From positions 1 through 64,000 of the forward strand of contig NVWP01000004.1 of assembly GCA_002733705.1 (NCBI GenBank): a DNA stretch of 64,000 bases, read 5' to 3'. This DNA comes from Henriciella sp. GTDB lineage: Bacteria > Pseudomonadota > Alphaproteobacteria > Caulobacterales > Hyphomonadaceae. The translations under genes and the position numbers were made by a program. Numbering within the stretch: the stretch's first letter is position 1; the number at the start of each line of letters is the position of its first letter. This document shows, piece after piece, positions 8,406 to 17,603 of this stretch. The notes under the pieces were generated by a model. It saw only the letters and a program-made list of their open reading frames with translations, had not been told where the DNA came from and ran no database searches.

Positions 8406-9839
8406 CTAGAAGAGGTCGCCTTGAGGAGGCTCGTCCTTTTTCTCTGAGTTTGCTGCCCGCTGCGGCTTAGCCGGCGTGGGCTTTACCGGTTGTGCCGTGG
8501 CTGATTTTCCCGCGACATCGGCTCCGATTTCGCCATCGCCCAACATGATCTGAAGCTTGTCGCCCGGGCTTGCCGCTGCCGCTGAGCGCAAGACCTTGCC
8601 CTTATCGTCTCGCACGACGGCAAAGCCGCGCTCCAGGGTCGCCTGATAGGAGAGCGTGCGCAGCAAATTCCCTTGTGCGGTGAGTTGTTGCCTTTGCGTA
8701 TCGATCAGGCGTTGCAGGGCGGGACGGGCGCGCTTGGTCGTATCTATCAGCCTGCGGCGCGCTTCGCGCGCATCCTTGTTGAGCGGATCGGGGCGCAGGC
8801 GACTTCCGCTGCGCGCAAGGTGGATGTGCTTCGACTTGATCGCGCTCGAAAGTCCGCCGCGAAGACCTGCATCGAGGTAGTCGAGGCTCTGGCGCTTCTG
8901 TGCGATCAGCGTTTCAAGCCGGGGCAGGCGGGACGCGCGCAGCCGTTCCTTGTCATGGCGGATGACCCTGGTAAGGGCGCGGGTCATGCTTTGAGCCCGG
9001 TCTTCGATGGCGACAAGCAGCTCTGAACGAACAGGCACGGCAATTTCGGCCGCCCCGGTAGGGGTGGGCGCGCGTGCGTCGGAGACAAAGTCGATCAACG
9101 TCGTATCAGTTTCGTGCCCAACGGCTGAAATGATCGGGATATCGCTTTCAAACGCGGCGCGGACGACGTTTTCCTCATTGAACGGCCAGAGATCCTCAAT
9201 GGAGCCGCCACCGCGCCCTACAATGAGGACGTCGGGCCGGTCCTCACCGGTCATTGCGTTGAAGCCCCTGATGCCTGCCTCGATCTGGGTAGCTGCCAGA
9301 TCGCCCTGAACGAGCGCCGGCCAGAGAATGACGCGGACCGGGAAACGCTCCCGTATACGGTGTAGGATATCCCGTATCACCGCGCCGGTCGGGCTTGTGA
9401 CGACGCCAACCGTCCTGGGGAGGTAAGGCAGGCGTTTCTTGTGGTGCTCGTCGAAAAGACCTTCGGCCGAGAGCTTCTTCTTGCGCTCCTCCAGCAGGGC
9501 CATGAGCGCACCAGCCCCTGCCGGGCGCATGAAGTCGGCGATGAGCTGATAGTTGGAGCGGCCCTGATAGATGGACAGCCGGCCTTCGGCGACGACTTCA
9601 AGGCCTTCCTCTGGCTTGAAGGGCAGACGCTGCACCGATCCCTTCCACATCACCGTGTTCAGGACCGCCTTGTCGTCCTTGATGTCAGCATACATGTGGC
9701 CCGACCTCGCAATGGTGACGCGGCCAAGCTCGCCTCGCACCCTGACATGGTCAAAGGAGGTCTCGATGGTCCGCTTGAGCTCGCCGGCGAGTTCGGAGAC
9801 CGAGAACTCAGTGATATTGGACGAAGACGCCTCACTCAC
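8406..9839 (-). CDS. xseA: Exodeoxyribonuclease VII large subunit
   Basis: A 477-residue protein with an N-terminal OB-fold (residues ~10-105), the exonuclease core with VGVVTSPTGAVIRDILHRI and GRGGGSIEDLW (residues 208-218), and a helical C-terminal half. With the small subunit XseB it degrades single-stranded DNA from both ends. The last ~35 residues are a Pro/Lys-rich tail. xseB is not in the window. The start lies five bases after the stop of the 150-residue gene on the same strand, so they are probably co-transcribed. Confidence 0.95.
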   Translation of the reverse strand: MSEASSSNITEFSVSELAGELKRTIETSFDHVRVRGELGRVTIARSGHMYADIKDDKAVLNTVMWKGSVQRLPFKPEEGLEVVAEGRLSIYQGRSNYQLIADFMRPAGAGALMALLEERKKKLSAEGLFDEHHKKRLPYLPRTVGVVTSPTGAVIRDILHRIRERFPVRVILWPALVQGDLAATQIEAGIRGFNAMTGEDRPDVLIVGRGGGSIEDLWPFNEENVVRAAFESDIPIISAVGHETDTTLIDFVSDARAPTPTGAAEIAVPVRSELLVAIEDRAQSMTRALTRVIRHDKERLRASRLPRLETLIAQKRQSLDYLDAGLRGGLSSAIKSKHIHLARSGSRLRPDPLNKDAREARRRLIDTTKRARPALQRLIDTQRQQLTAQGNLLRTLSYQATLERGFAVVRDDKGKVLRSAAAASPGDKLQIMLGDGEIGADVAGKSATAQPVKPTPAKPQRAANSEKKDEPPQGDLF

Positions 9840-9844
9840 TGTTC

Positions 9845-10297
9845 TCAGTCCTCATTGCTGCGGCCGGCCAATCCCTGACGCGCGGCAGCCGGCTGCACGA
9901 GCGCTTTCAGCTCTCCGGAAATACGGGTCATCATGAATGTGCCGGAGCTTTCGGCTGGGTCGTCGAAGAACCATACGCCGCTGATAACGCAGCATTCAGG
10001 GTCTGTGTCCCCCTGATAACGAAGGAGACGCAGGGACCCGTCCGGGCCGGCGGTTTCAATCTTTGTGAAGCGGACATCAAGGCCGTGCCGCTCACCGATA
10101 ATTTCGGAGGTGCACTCGCCGTCCGGCTCCGGTGAGGTGATGTCCTCCTCGAGAACGGACCCCGTAATGGTGCCCTCATCCTCTGACAGCCAGGCGGTGA
10201 AAGGAACCGCGTCATCGGTCAGGTCATAGGCATAGAAACCTGTCCACAATCCGCTGAGGTCGTGCAGGGGCGTACGGGATGAGTAAGGCTTGGTCAT
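9845..10297 (-). CDS. Conserved small protein of unknown function upstream of xseA
   Basis: A 150-residue acidic protein (start MTKPYSSRTPLHDLSGLWTGFYAYDL). The opening LSGLWTGFYAYD and later GDTDPECCVISGVWFFDD suggest a small beta-rich, lipocalin-like fold. I do not recognise a named family. It is separated from xseA by five bases and is divergent from purD. The much longer open frame continuing upstream on this strand runs antisense through purD and is not coding. Confidence 0.75.
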   Translation of the reverse strand: MTKPYSSRTPLHDLSGLWTGFYAYDLTDDAVPFTAWLSEDEGTITGSVLEEDITSPEPDGECTSEIIGERHGLDVRFTKIETAGPDGSLRLLRYQGDTDPECCVISGVWFFDDPAESSGTFMMTRISGELKALVQPAAARQGLAGRSNED

Positions 10298-10441
10298 CTG
10301 GAGCGAAGCTTGCCTTGCCAAGGCTGCGGACATCAAGGGCCGATGTCCAGTCAGCCCACAATTTATTCGGGCGCAGGGCAGATGCTTCATGCAGGCGACG
10401 AAGCCTTGATTGGCGCCGGATTCGCGTCCATCACCCCACTC
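10298..10441. promoter_or_regulatory. Divergent promoter region between the 150-residue gene and purD
   Basis: These 144 bases separate two divergent starts. They contain a perfect inverted repeat GGACATC-N7-GATGTCC (10328-10348), a short GCCTT-GCC-AAGGC hairpin just before it, and one GATTC (GANTC methylation) site. I cannot assign a regulator. Confidence 0.4.
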
Positions 10442-11731
10442 ATGAAAATTCTCATCCTTGGCTCCGGCGGGCGTGAACACGCTCTGGCCTGGAAAATCGC
10501 TCAGTCGCCGCTTGTCGACGAAGTCTTCAGCGCGCCGGGAAACCCCGGCATGGACAAGATCGGCCCGTGCTTTGATCTCGACCCGACCGACCTGAAGGCG
10601 GTGCAGGAACTCGCGCTGCAGATCACACCTGACCTTATTATTATCGGTCCGGAAGCTCCGCTGGCTGCGGGGGCATCCGATGCGCTGCGCGCGCGGGGCT
10701 TCGATGTCTTCGGCCCGAGCCAGCAGGCCGCCCAGCTTGAAAGCTCGAAGGGGTTCGCAAAGGACCTGATGACCAAATACGGTGTGCCCACCGCCGCCTA
10801 TGGCCGCTTCAGCGATCTCTCCGAGGCGCTCGACTATCTGGAGACGATTGACGGGCCCTATGTGATCAAGGCCGACGGCCTTGCGGCGGGCAAGGGTGTC
10901 GTCATCGTAGAGACCCTGGAAGAGGCGGAGAATACGGTCGAGGAATTCATGACCGGCAAGTTCGGGGACGCCTCTTCTGAGATCGTCATCGAGGAATTCA
11001 TGACAGGCGAGGAAGCCTCGATCTTTGTCATGACCGATGGGGAAGGCGCAATCTACCTTCCGGCCGCGCAGGACCATAAGCGCGTGGGTGATGGGGATGT
11101 TGGCCCAAATACCGGCGGCATGGGCGCCTATGCGCCCGCCCCGGTCGTCGATACACGCGTCATGGAGCTGGTGCAGACGCTTATCGTGGAGCCGATGCTC
11201 TCGGGCATGGCCGAAGACGGAATGCCCTATCAGGGCGTCCTTTATGTCGGTATCATGGTGACCGAAAGCGGCCCGAAGGTCGTCGAGTTCAATGCCCGGT
11301 TTGGCGACCCTGAATGTCAGGCGCTGATGGCCGGCCTTCCCGGCGACATCGTCCCGGCGCTTCTTGTCTGCGCGACAGGTGGGCTGGTCAGCAGCCATGC
11401 CTCGCTTTGCGACATGATGGGGCTGTCGGAGTTTCGCCCCAGTGCGGTCGTGGTCATGGCCGCAGAAGGCTATCCCGGACAGGCCACGAAGGGTACTATT
11501 ATAGATGGGGTCGACAGGGCCGACGCCCTTGATGGCGTCCAGGTCTTCCATGCCGGGACGGATGTAAACGACCAGAACCAGCTCATTGCTGCAGGCGGAA
11601 GGGTGCTTGGCGTAACGGCGACGGGCGATGACCTGAAGTCGGCCGTCGGCCGGGCGTATGAAGGCGTCGCGGCGATTGACTGGCCGGGCGGCTTCTGCCG
11701 GAAAGACATCGGCCACCGCATCCTAAAATAA
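10442..11731 (+). CDS. purD: Phosphoribosylamine-glycine ligase
   Basis: A 429-residue ATP-grasp enzyme making GAR from phosphoribosylamine and glycine in purine synthesis. It begins MKILILGSGGREHALAWKI, a family hallmark. The ATP-grasp region includes YVIKADGLAAGKGV, and NARFGDPECQ provides metal ligands. The start at 10442 is chosen because it gives the canonical N-terminus although the frame is open further upstream. It appears to be monocistronic, as is common. Confidence 0.97.
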   Translation: MKILILGSGGREHALAWKIAQSPLVDEVFSAPGNPGMDKIGPCFDLDPTDLKAVQELALQITPDLIIIGPEAPLAAGASDALRARGFDVFGPSQQAAQLESSKGFAKDLMTKYGVPTAAYGRFSDLSEALDYLETIDGPYVIKADGLAAGKGVVIVETLEEAENTVEEFMTGKFGDASSEIVIEEFMTGEEASIFVMTDGEGAIYLPAAQDHKRVGDGDVGPNTGGMGAYAPAPVVDTRVMELVQTLIVEPMLSGMAEDGMPYQGVLYVGIMVTESGPKVVEFNARFGDPECQALMAGLPGDIVPALLVCATGGLVSSHASLCDMMGLSEFRPSAVVVMAAEGYPGQATKGTIIDGVDRADALDGVQVFHAGTDVNDQNQLIAAGGRVLGVTATGDDLKSAVGRAYEGVAAIDWPGGFCRKDIGHRILK

Positions 11732-11813
11732 GCGTTATAAATGCATGTGGCGGGAAACCGCATGCCCGTTCAGGTTGTTTCTTAGGCATCCAACTCGCCA
11801 AGGAGATGACAGA

Positions 11814-12245
11814 ATGTCCAATCCCAATATTGATGCCCTGAACGACGTGACGAAGACACTGATCGATAGCCAGAAAGGCTATGAGAAGGTGGCGGAAGTC
11901 GCAGATGACAATCACGCTCTGAGAAACCAGTTCCAGACGCTCGCACATGAGCGCAGCGAGCTTGTGACGGCATTCCAGGCCCGCGTCCGCGACCTTGGTG
12001 GTGAGCCTGTGACCGACGGCGGCGCGGCGGGTGCGATGCACCGCGCCTGGGCCGATTTCACCTCCCTTTTTACCAAGGATGAGAAAGCGGCCCTTGAAGC
12101 GGTTGATGATGGTGAGGAGTACCTTGCCGAACGCGCTGAGTCGCGGCTGAAGGAAAAGGAGCTCGACACCGAAACGGTCGAATTGCTGAGACGGGCCCAT
12201 GGCTCCGCACGCCATGGCGAGAAATTCGCCGACGCGAACACGTAA
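11814..12245 (+). CDS. DUF2383 (PA2169-type) four-helix-bundle protein
   Basis: A 143-residue, mostly helical acidic protein, beginning MSNPNIDALNDVTKTLIDSQ. Pattern and length match the PA2169-type DUF2383 family, ferritin-like bundles often induced by stress. AAGGAGATGACAGA precedes the ATG, which excludes an upstream in-frame start. A strong terminator follows, so it is transcribed alone or read from purD. Confidence 0.85.
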   Translation: MSNPNIDALNDVTKTLIDSQKGYEKVAEVADDNHALRNQFQTLAHERSELVTAFQARVRDLGGEPVTDGGAAGAMHRAWADFTSLFTKDEKAALEAVDDGEEYLAERAESRLKEKELDTETVELLRRAHGSARHGEKFADANT

Positions 12246-12273
12246 TAGGGCTAGCCCAATATCATTGCTTCCT

Positions 12274-12306
12274 GAAGGGACCGGCCAAGCCGGTCCCTTC
12301 TTTTTT
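12274..12306 (+). terminator. Strong Rho-independent terminator
   Basis: A perfect 12-bp stem (GAAGGGACCGGC / GCCGGTCCCTTC) with a CAA loop is followed by six T residues, 28 bases after the DUF2383 gene. Confidence 0.95.
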
Positions 12307-12408
12307 GGCTCTGTCGCTCTGTGTGACAGATATTCCCCTGCGAGACGCTTGTCCGCTGCGGGCATTTGGCTAGGTTGCCGCCAGACAAGATGATCAGGGA
12401 GCAGAGCC

Positions 12409-13497
12409 ATGTCCGAAGCCGACAATGCGCAGGAAATGTTCAGCGGCACAAAAGAAGTGGTCGAATCTCACAGGTTCGACGAGTCCAGGCTCGCCGCCTG
12501 GATGGAGGCGAATGTTGAAGGATATGAAGGCCCTCTGACGGTAAAACAGTTCAAGGGCGGGCAGTCGAACCCGACCTATAAACTGTTCACCCCCAACAAG
12601 ATCTACGTCATGCGCCGAAAGCCGCCGGGCAAGCTGCTTCCCTCGGCGCATGCCGTCGACCGCGAATTCAAGGTCATCAACGCGCTCTATCCGACAGGTT
12701 TTCCGGTGGCGCGGCCATATGGGCTCTGCATGGATGAGGACGTGATCGGCACCATTTTCTACGTCATGGACAATGTCGATGGCCGCATCCTGTGGGACCA
12801 GACGCTGCCTGATTATGAACCTGCCCAGCGCCGCGCGATCTATGAAGCCAAGGTCAAGACCTTCGCCGACCTTCATAATACCGACTACAAGAAAGTCGGC
12901 CTGCAGGATTTCGGCAAGGAGGGCGACTATTGCGCCCGCCAGATTCATCGGTGGACGAAGCAGTACAAGGCTTCCGAGACCATGCACATTCCTGAGATGG
13001 AGCAGCTTATCGACTGGCTGCCAAAGAACCTGCCCGCCAAGGAAGACGTGACCATCGTCCACGGCGACTACCGCCTGGACAATATGGTTCTGCATCCGAC
13101 CGAGCCGAAGGTGATTGCCGTTCTGGACTGGGAGCTTTCCACGCTCGGCGATCCGCTGGCTGACTTTTCGTATCACCTCATGAACTGGGTCATGCCCAGC
13201 AATGACGAATCGCGTGGCTCGATTGCGAAGATCGACGACCTGAAGGCGTGGGGCATCCCGACGCTGGAAGAATATGTCGATCTTTACTGTCAGCATACAG
13301 GCCGCGACGGCATGCCGGATCTGAACTATTACTTCGCGTATAATGCGTTCCGTCTGGCTGGCATTCTGCAGGGTATTGTCGGGCGGGTGCGCGATGGAAC
13401 GGCCTCGAATGCAAATGCCGCCGCAAATGCAGAGCGCGTCGTCCCGCTTGCCAAATTCGCGGCCGAGCGGGCGCGCATGGCCGGCATGGAAGGGTAA
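12409..13497 (+). CDS. Phosphotransferase family protein (acyl-CoA dehydrogenase-associated, ACAD10-like)
   Basis: A 362-residue aminoglycoside-phosphotransferase-fold kinase. It has the GGQSNPTYKL nucleotide loop (about residue 50), the catalytic HGDYRLDN (218-225) and LDWELSTLGDPLADF (from 239) carrying the metal-binding aspartate. Bacterial relatives usually lie beside acyl-CoA dehydrogenases and are thought to phosphorylate hydroxy-fatty-acyl intermediates. No acyl-CoA dehydrogenase is adjacent here; the next gene, five bases on, encodes a hotdog-fold protein. A GGGAGCAG site precedes the ATG. Confidence 0.9.
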   Translation: MSEADNAQEMFSGTKEVVESHRFDESRLAAWMEANVEGYEGPLTVKQFKGGQSNPTYKLFTPNKIYVMRRKPPGKLLPSAHAVDREFKVINALYPTGFPVARPYGLCMDEDVIGTIFYVMDNVDGRILWDQTLPDYEPAQRRAIYEAKVKTFADLHNTDYKKVGLQDFGKEGDYCARQIHRWTKQYKASETMHIPEMEQLIDWLPKNLPAKEDVTIVHGDYRLDNMVLHPTEPKVIAVLDWELSTLGDPLADFSYHLMNWVMPSNDESRGSIAKIDDLKAWGIPTLEEYVDLYCQHTGRDGMPDLNYYFAYNAFRLAGILQGIVGRVRDGTASNANAAANAERVVPLAKFAAERARMAGMEG

Positions 13498-13502
13498 GTC
13501 TA

Positions 13503-14405
13503 ATGTCAGATGTGATTGAAGGGCCGCTCAGAAAGCCTGCCCAGATGCTGGCCGACCAATCCTATGATGGTCACAGCTCCATCCATGACGATGCAGAGGC
13601 CGAGAAGCTGGGTATCAAGGCCGGGCCAATCGAGGGGCCGACGCATTTCAGCCAGTTCACGCCATACCTCGTCGATCTGTTCGGGAAGGCCTGGTTTGAG
13701 CGCGGCTGTTTATCGGCGCACTTCCAGAACATGGTGGTTGAGGGCGAAGAGGTCCGTGTCCTTATCGAGCCGAAGTCGGAAACCTACGCCTATTGCCGGG
13801 CGGAGAAAGCTGACGGCACGCCCGTCCTCGAGGCGAGCGCCACTCTTGGCCCGGACCATGACGAGACCCTTCTTGCAGAACGCATGGGCAAGCTTCGCCC
13901 GGCGGGCGATCTGGTCATCCTTGAAGATATGAAGGTCGGCATGACCGGGCCTGACAATGAGCTCGTTCGCATGGACCCCGACCAGCATATGGGCGAGCTT
14001 TACCCCTTTTCGCTTAATCAGAAGCTCGAAAAGATTACCGAACCCAATGACTGGTACCGCGACGCAGACGCCTCGCCTTGGGGCAGGGCGATCGTGCCGA
14101 CAGAGATGGTTTCGGTGCTGGGTAATTATACGGGCGGGATGGTGAAGTGGCCGGTGAAACGGCCCTCTATCGGTCTGTTCGCTGACCTCGAGATCAAGAT
14201 GGTGAACGGGCCGCTTCTGGTGGGCGAAACCTACCTGCTCCGGCGCGAGGTGGTTGCACTGTCCCAGAGCCGCCGGGTCGAGAATTATTGGGTGCGTACT
14301 TCATTCTTCGATGAGGCGGGGGCTGACCTCAAAGCTGAAATGCTCCTCAATCATGGGGTCATGAAAGCGAGCTATCCAGACTATCCAAAGGATCTGCTTC
14401 CCTAG
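13503..14405 (+). CDS. Hotdog-fold protein, MaoC-like
   Basis: A 300-residue protein with two halves that both look like hotdog domains. The first carries GPIEGPTHFSQFTPYLVDLFG followed by WFERGCLSAHFQNMVVEGEEV, the usual helix-strand pattern of MaoC/hydratase relatives; the second spans about residues 160-285. I cannot name the substrate. It follows the phosphotransferase gene by five bases, pointing to a shared role in CoA-thioester or fatty-acid chemistry. Confidence 0.6.
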   Translation: MSDVIEGPLRKPAQMLADQSYDGHSSIHDDAEAEKLGIKAGPIEGPTHFSQFTPYLVDLFGKAWFERGCLSAHFQNMVVEGEEVRVLIEPKSETYAYCRAEKADGTPVLEASATLGPDHDETLLAERMGKLRPAGDLVILEDMKVGMTGPDNELVRMDPDQHMGELYPFSLNQKLEKITEPNDWYRDADASPWGRAIVPTEMVSVLGNYTGGMVKWPVKRPSIGLFADLEIKMVNGPLLVGETYLLRREVVALSQSRRVENYWVRTSFFDEAGADLKAEMLLNHGVMKASYPDYPKDLLP

Positions 14406-14418
14406 CAAGTCGACGGTT

Positions 14419-15276
14419 TTATCCGCACTTCGCGGCAGCGTAGTCTGAATCGAATATGTAGGTCTGCGCCCCGATGGGCGTGGTAATATCCTTGTAGATG
14501 TTATTTGCCGGGTCATCCCAGGACTGGATGAAGCGCTCCATATGGGTGATGCGCTCGCCCAGATAGGCGTCCAGGTGAGCGGCGTCGATCATGCCCCAGT
14601 AATTATCGGGTGCAACGCGGCAGTCGTGGGCGTCTGCGTCCGTCCGCATACGGTCGTTGAGAAGCTCGATATAGTCCTGGTCGACGTGTTGGCCCTTGAG
14701 GTGGTCGACCATATGATCCTGTCCGCTTCGATACATCGTGTACGGAAAGTTATAGCCCATCGCTGCCGTCATGAGATCGGCGGTACCCGGCTCTTCACCG
14801 TCACGAAGCCAGCCATACCAGTCCGCGAAACTCAGCATGATGATGCCGTGCACCGCGATATGCGCCGTATTATCTATGACAAGCTCGTCAGCGCCGGGCA
14901 GGAGGACCATGGCGCAGGCAGACATGCACTGACCGGCAATCACAAGAGGCTCACCGCGTTCATCCAGGATCCGGCTCATGATCCGGGCGGTGGCAACATT
15001 TCCGCCGGGACTGGAAATGATGATCTGGTCGGCCGGGCGAAGCTCTGCCAGGGCCAGGAACTGCTCTGGGAAGATAGGCGCATTGTAGCAGATCGTATCA
15101 GTCTCACCGATGAAGCCCACGCCCTCCATACCGAGACATGCTTCCACCAGCACATCCAGTTCAGGATCATTCTTGTCGAAGACTGGAGCGTCGGATGTGG
15201 TTTGTGCGTTTGCGCCAGAAGCGATCACAAGCGCGGCCATGGGCAACAGCGCAAAACGGGGTAGCTTGATTGCCAT
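14419..15276 (-). CDS. Periplasmic ClpP/crotonase-fold protein
   Basis: A 285-residue protein with a signal peptide (MAIKLPRFALLPMAALVIASGANA) and probable cleavage before QTT. It has a ClpP-like core: IIISSPGGNVATA (oxyanion-type glycines 91-92), a candidate nucleophile S119 in GQCMSACAMVLLPG, and a candidate base H143 in AVHGI. This pattern is shared with secreted ClpP-like proteins of proteobacteria. Four to five cysteines may form disulfides. It is divergent from the OmpA-like lipoprotein gene. Protease activity is inferred, not shown. Confidence 0.75.
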   Translation of the reverse strand: MAIKLPRFALLPMAALVIASGANAQTTSDAPVFDKNDPELDVLVEACLGMEGVGFIGETDTICYNAPIFPEQFLALAELRPADQIIISSPGGNVATARIMSRILDERGEPLVIAGQCMSACAMVLLPGADELVIDNTAHIAVHGIIMLSFADWYGWLRDGEEPGTADLMTAAMGYNFPYTMYRSGQDHMVDHLKGQHVDQDYIELLNDRMRTDADAHDCRVAPDNYWGMIDAAHLDAYLGERITHMERFIQSWDDPANNIYKDITTPIGAQTYIFDSDYAAAKCG

Positions 15277-15331
15277 GATGATGGGCTTGTTCCTATAAGC
15301 AGCGGGCCATGATCGAGGAGAGTAAAAACGA

Positions 15332-16213
15332 ATGGGTTTGGCAACAAGCAGGATGAGCATGATCGGCGCGGTCCTTGCGGCTGGCCTGGCAGGCTGTGAC
15401 GGCGCCGTAATGGCCACAGAGCCAGACTTGGGGGCGACGAGCAGCTGCGTCGACCTGCCAGAGGGCACCTATCAGTTTGCGGACGGCATGTTCATTCCTG
15501 CGTCCGGCATTCCAGAAGACTGGGACGAGCAGGAGGAGCCTGAGACTGCCCCGCCTTCACGCCAATGGTCGGTATCGGTCGAGGAGCGTTTGCAGCAGGA
15601 CGGTTATGACTGGCTGACTGTCAGGGCACGCGGATCGATTGCCTTTGTTGAGGGTACTTCGCCGGACCAGGACACAAAAGTGGCGGCTCTCGACGCTGCA
15701 AGATCAGCGATAGAGGAAGAGCGGCAGGCAAGCGATACCGGCATAATTGTTCTCGACAATATCGATGTCGACGAGGCGCCCGCACCTATGGGGGCGCCTG
15801 TCGCCAGCCTTCCGCCTGCACCCTCGCTTGCGGCTTGCGACGCAGCATTCAGCGGTGTGCTGGACGGGCGCACTCTCGAATTCTCCGCCAATAATGAGGC
15901 AATCGGGGACGACTCGCTTCCGATTGCGGATGCGCTCACTGGCGTGGCGCTCATCTGCGACCGCTATCGAATTGAAGTGGGCGGCCATACGGACGCACGC
16001 GGGGCAGAGTCGTTCAATGAACGCCTCTCCCAGACGCGTGCGAACACGCTCCGCGACTATCTTGTCGAGCGTGGGGTGCGCGCAGACGCGCTTAGTGCTG
16101 TCGGTTATGGCGAAAGCCAGCCGATCGACACCTCGCAGACAACAGAGGCCTATGCGCGCAATCGCCGCGTCGAATTCACATTGAGCAACAATGAATCCAG
16201 CCGCGGCGACTAG
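15332..16213 (+). CDS. OmpA-family lipoprotein
   Basis: A 293-residue protein with a lipoprotein signal (lipobox LAGC, C22). The middle (~residues 70-140) is a region of unknown fold, and the C-terminal ~110 residues are an OmpA/MotB peptidoglycan-binding domain: IEVGGHTDARGAESFNERLS, then ERGVRADALSAVGYGE and NRRVEF. It probably anchors the outer membrane to the cell wall. It shares a 55-bp divergent promoter region with the ClpP-like gene, hinting at a common envelope function. Confidence 0.88.
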   Translation: MGLATSRMSMIGAVLAAGLAGCDGAVMATEPDLGATSSCVDLPEGTYQFADGMFIPASGIPEDWDEQEEPETAPPSRQWSVSVEERLQQDGYDWLTVRARGSIAFVEGTSPDQDTKVAALDAARSAIEEERQASDTGIIVLDNIDVDEAPAPMGAPVASLPPAPSLAACDAAFSGVLDGRTLEFSANNEAIGDDSLPIADALTGVALICDRYRIEVGGHTDARGAESFNERLSQTRANTLRDYLVERGVRADALSAVGYGESQPIDTSQTTEAYARNRRVEFTLSNNESSRGD

Positions 16214-16216
16214 CAA

Positions 16217-17551
16217 TCAGAACTTGTAGCGCACCGGAATGCTCTTCGGGCCACCGACGAAGTTTGCCCGGATGAAGGTCGGATCGCCGGCCAGCTCAAT
16301 AGATTTGACCCTGGAAAACAGCTCTTCATAGATCGCCTGCATTTCCAGGCGGGCGAGGTGCATTCCGAGACACATATGTCCGCCATGACCGAATGAGATG
16401 ATCTTGTTCGGGCTACGGTCGACGCGGAATTCGAACGGGTCGTCAAAGACCTCTTCGTCCCGATTGCCGGACGGATAGCAGAGAAGAAGGCTCTCCCCTT
16501 TCAGTATCTTGCGGCCCCGTAGTTCATAGTCGTCCTGGGCGGTGCGCATGAAGTGTTTGACCGGTGTCGTCCAGCGGATCGCTTCATCGACGGCCGTGCG
16601 GGACATGCCTTTCGGATCGTCCATCATCTTCTTGAGCTGGGCCGGATTGTTGAGCATGCCGAGCACACCGCCGCCGGTCGAGGCGCTGGTCGTGTCATGG
16701 CCGGCTGCGGCGACGATGATGTAATAGCTCATCGCTTCGAGCTGGCCGATCGGCTCGCCGTCGACGGTGCCGTTGGCGATCACTGTCGACACGTCGTCTT
16801 TCGGGTTCTCCCGCCGGTCCTGCGTGATGTTGGTGAAGTACATGAAGAACTGGGCGAGGGTTTCCTGGATGGAGGACAGGCCCTTGTCCGCATCGCCGCC
16901 TCCGGCCAGCTCCTTGTCGCGCATCAGGTCCGGATCCTGCGCGCCGAAGATTTCCTGGGTCAGTTTCAGCATCATCGGCTCATCATCGACGGGCACGCCC
17001 AGGATCTGCATGATAATGCGCAACGGATAGTAGAGTGCAATGTCCTGCTGGAAGTCGCACTCTCCGCCCATATCCTCCATACGGTCCACGAATTCCTTCG
17101 CAATCGTGCGGATGGCGTCTTCGCGCGTTTTCACCTTGTGCGGCATGAACCAGTCCTGCGTCAGGTGACGCAGCTTGTAGTGCATTGGATCATCGAGCTG
17201 GACGAGCGTCTTGAGAAGGTGCGGCCCGCCCGTCTGGGCGTAGACGCGTTCTTCGGCGCTCTCATAGCTCAGCATTTCGCGCTCGCCATTGGTGAACAGC
17301 TTGTTCTGGCGGCTGACTTCCATGATGTCGGCGTGTTTGGTAACCGCCCAGAAGGGCCGGAAGGCTTCAGGTTCGCACCAGGCGACCGGGTCTTCGGCGC
17401 GAAGCCGCGCGAACGCGGCATCCAGTTGGTCCATGTGCGCATAGACTTCCGGATTGACGATGAGATCGCTTGTTGCGCGAGCGGCCTCGCTCATCTGGCG
17501 AGATGGATCTTTCTTGGTCTCCGGCGGCTGGGCAATGGCTGCGTCTGACAT
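16217..17551 (-). CDS. Cytochrome P450
   Basis: A 444-residue soluble bacterial P450. Diagnostic motifs are the oxygen-activation helix AGHDTT (283-288), ExxR as EAIR (323-326), and the heme loop FGHGGHMCLG (387-396) with axial ligand C394. No ferredoxin or reductase gene is next to it, so electron partners must be elsewhere. The subfamily and substrate cannot be read from sequence alone. It converges with the OmpA-like gene three bases away. Confidence 0.95.
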   Translation of the reverse strand: MSDAAIAQPPETKKDPSRQMSEAARATSDLIVNPEVYAHMDQLDAAFARLRAEDPVAWCEPEAFRPFWAVTKHADIMEVSRQNKLFTNGEREMLSYESAEERVYAQTGGPHLLKTLVQLDDPMHYKLRHLTQDWFMPHKVKTREDAIRTIAKEFVDRMEDMGGECDFQQDIALYYPLRIIMQILGVPVDDEPMMLKLTQEIFGAQDPDLMRDKELAGGGDADKGLSSIQETLAQFFMYFTNITQDRRENPKDDVSTVIANGTVDGEPIGQLEAMSYYIIVAAAGHDTTSASTGGGVLGMLNNPAQLKKMMDDPKGMSRTAVDEAIRWTTPVKHFMRTAQDDYELRGRKILKGESLLLCYPSGNRDEEVFDDPFEFRVDRSPNKIISFGHGGHMCLGMHLARLEMQAIYEELFSRVKSIELAGDPTFIRANFVGGPKSIPVRYKF

Positions 17552-17603
17552 AGGAGGCCTCCCGACTTGTGGTTATGATCTGGGAAGCAGCATTATCGGA
17601 CAA

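Noticed and set aside
10298..11716. Long minus-strand open frame (continuing upstream of the 150-residue gene) opposite purD
   Set aside because: It is the mirror frame of the strongly supported purD gene; only the part below 10297 has independent coding character.
16553..17548. 331-codon plus-strand frame opposite the P450
   Set aside because: Shadow frame; the minus strand encodes an intact P450.
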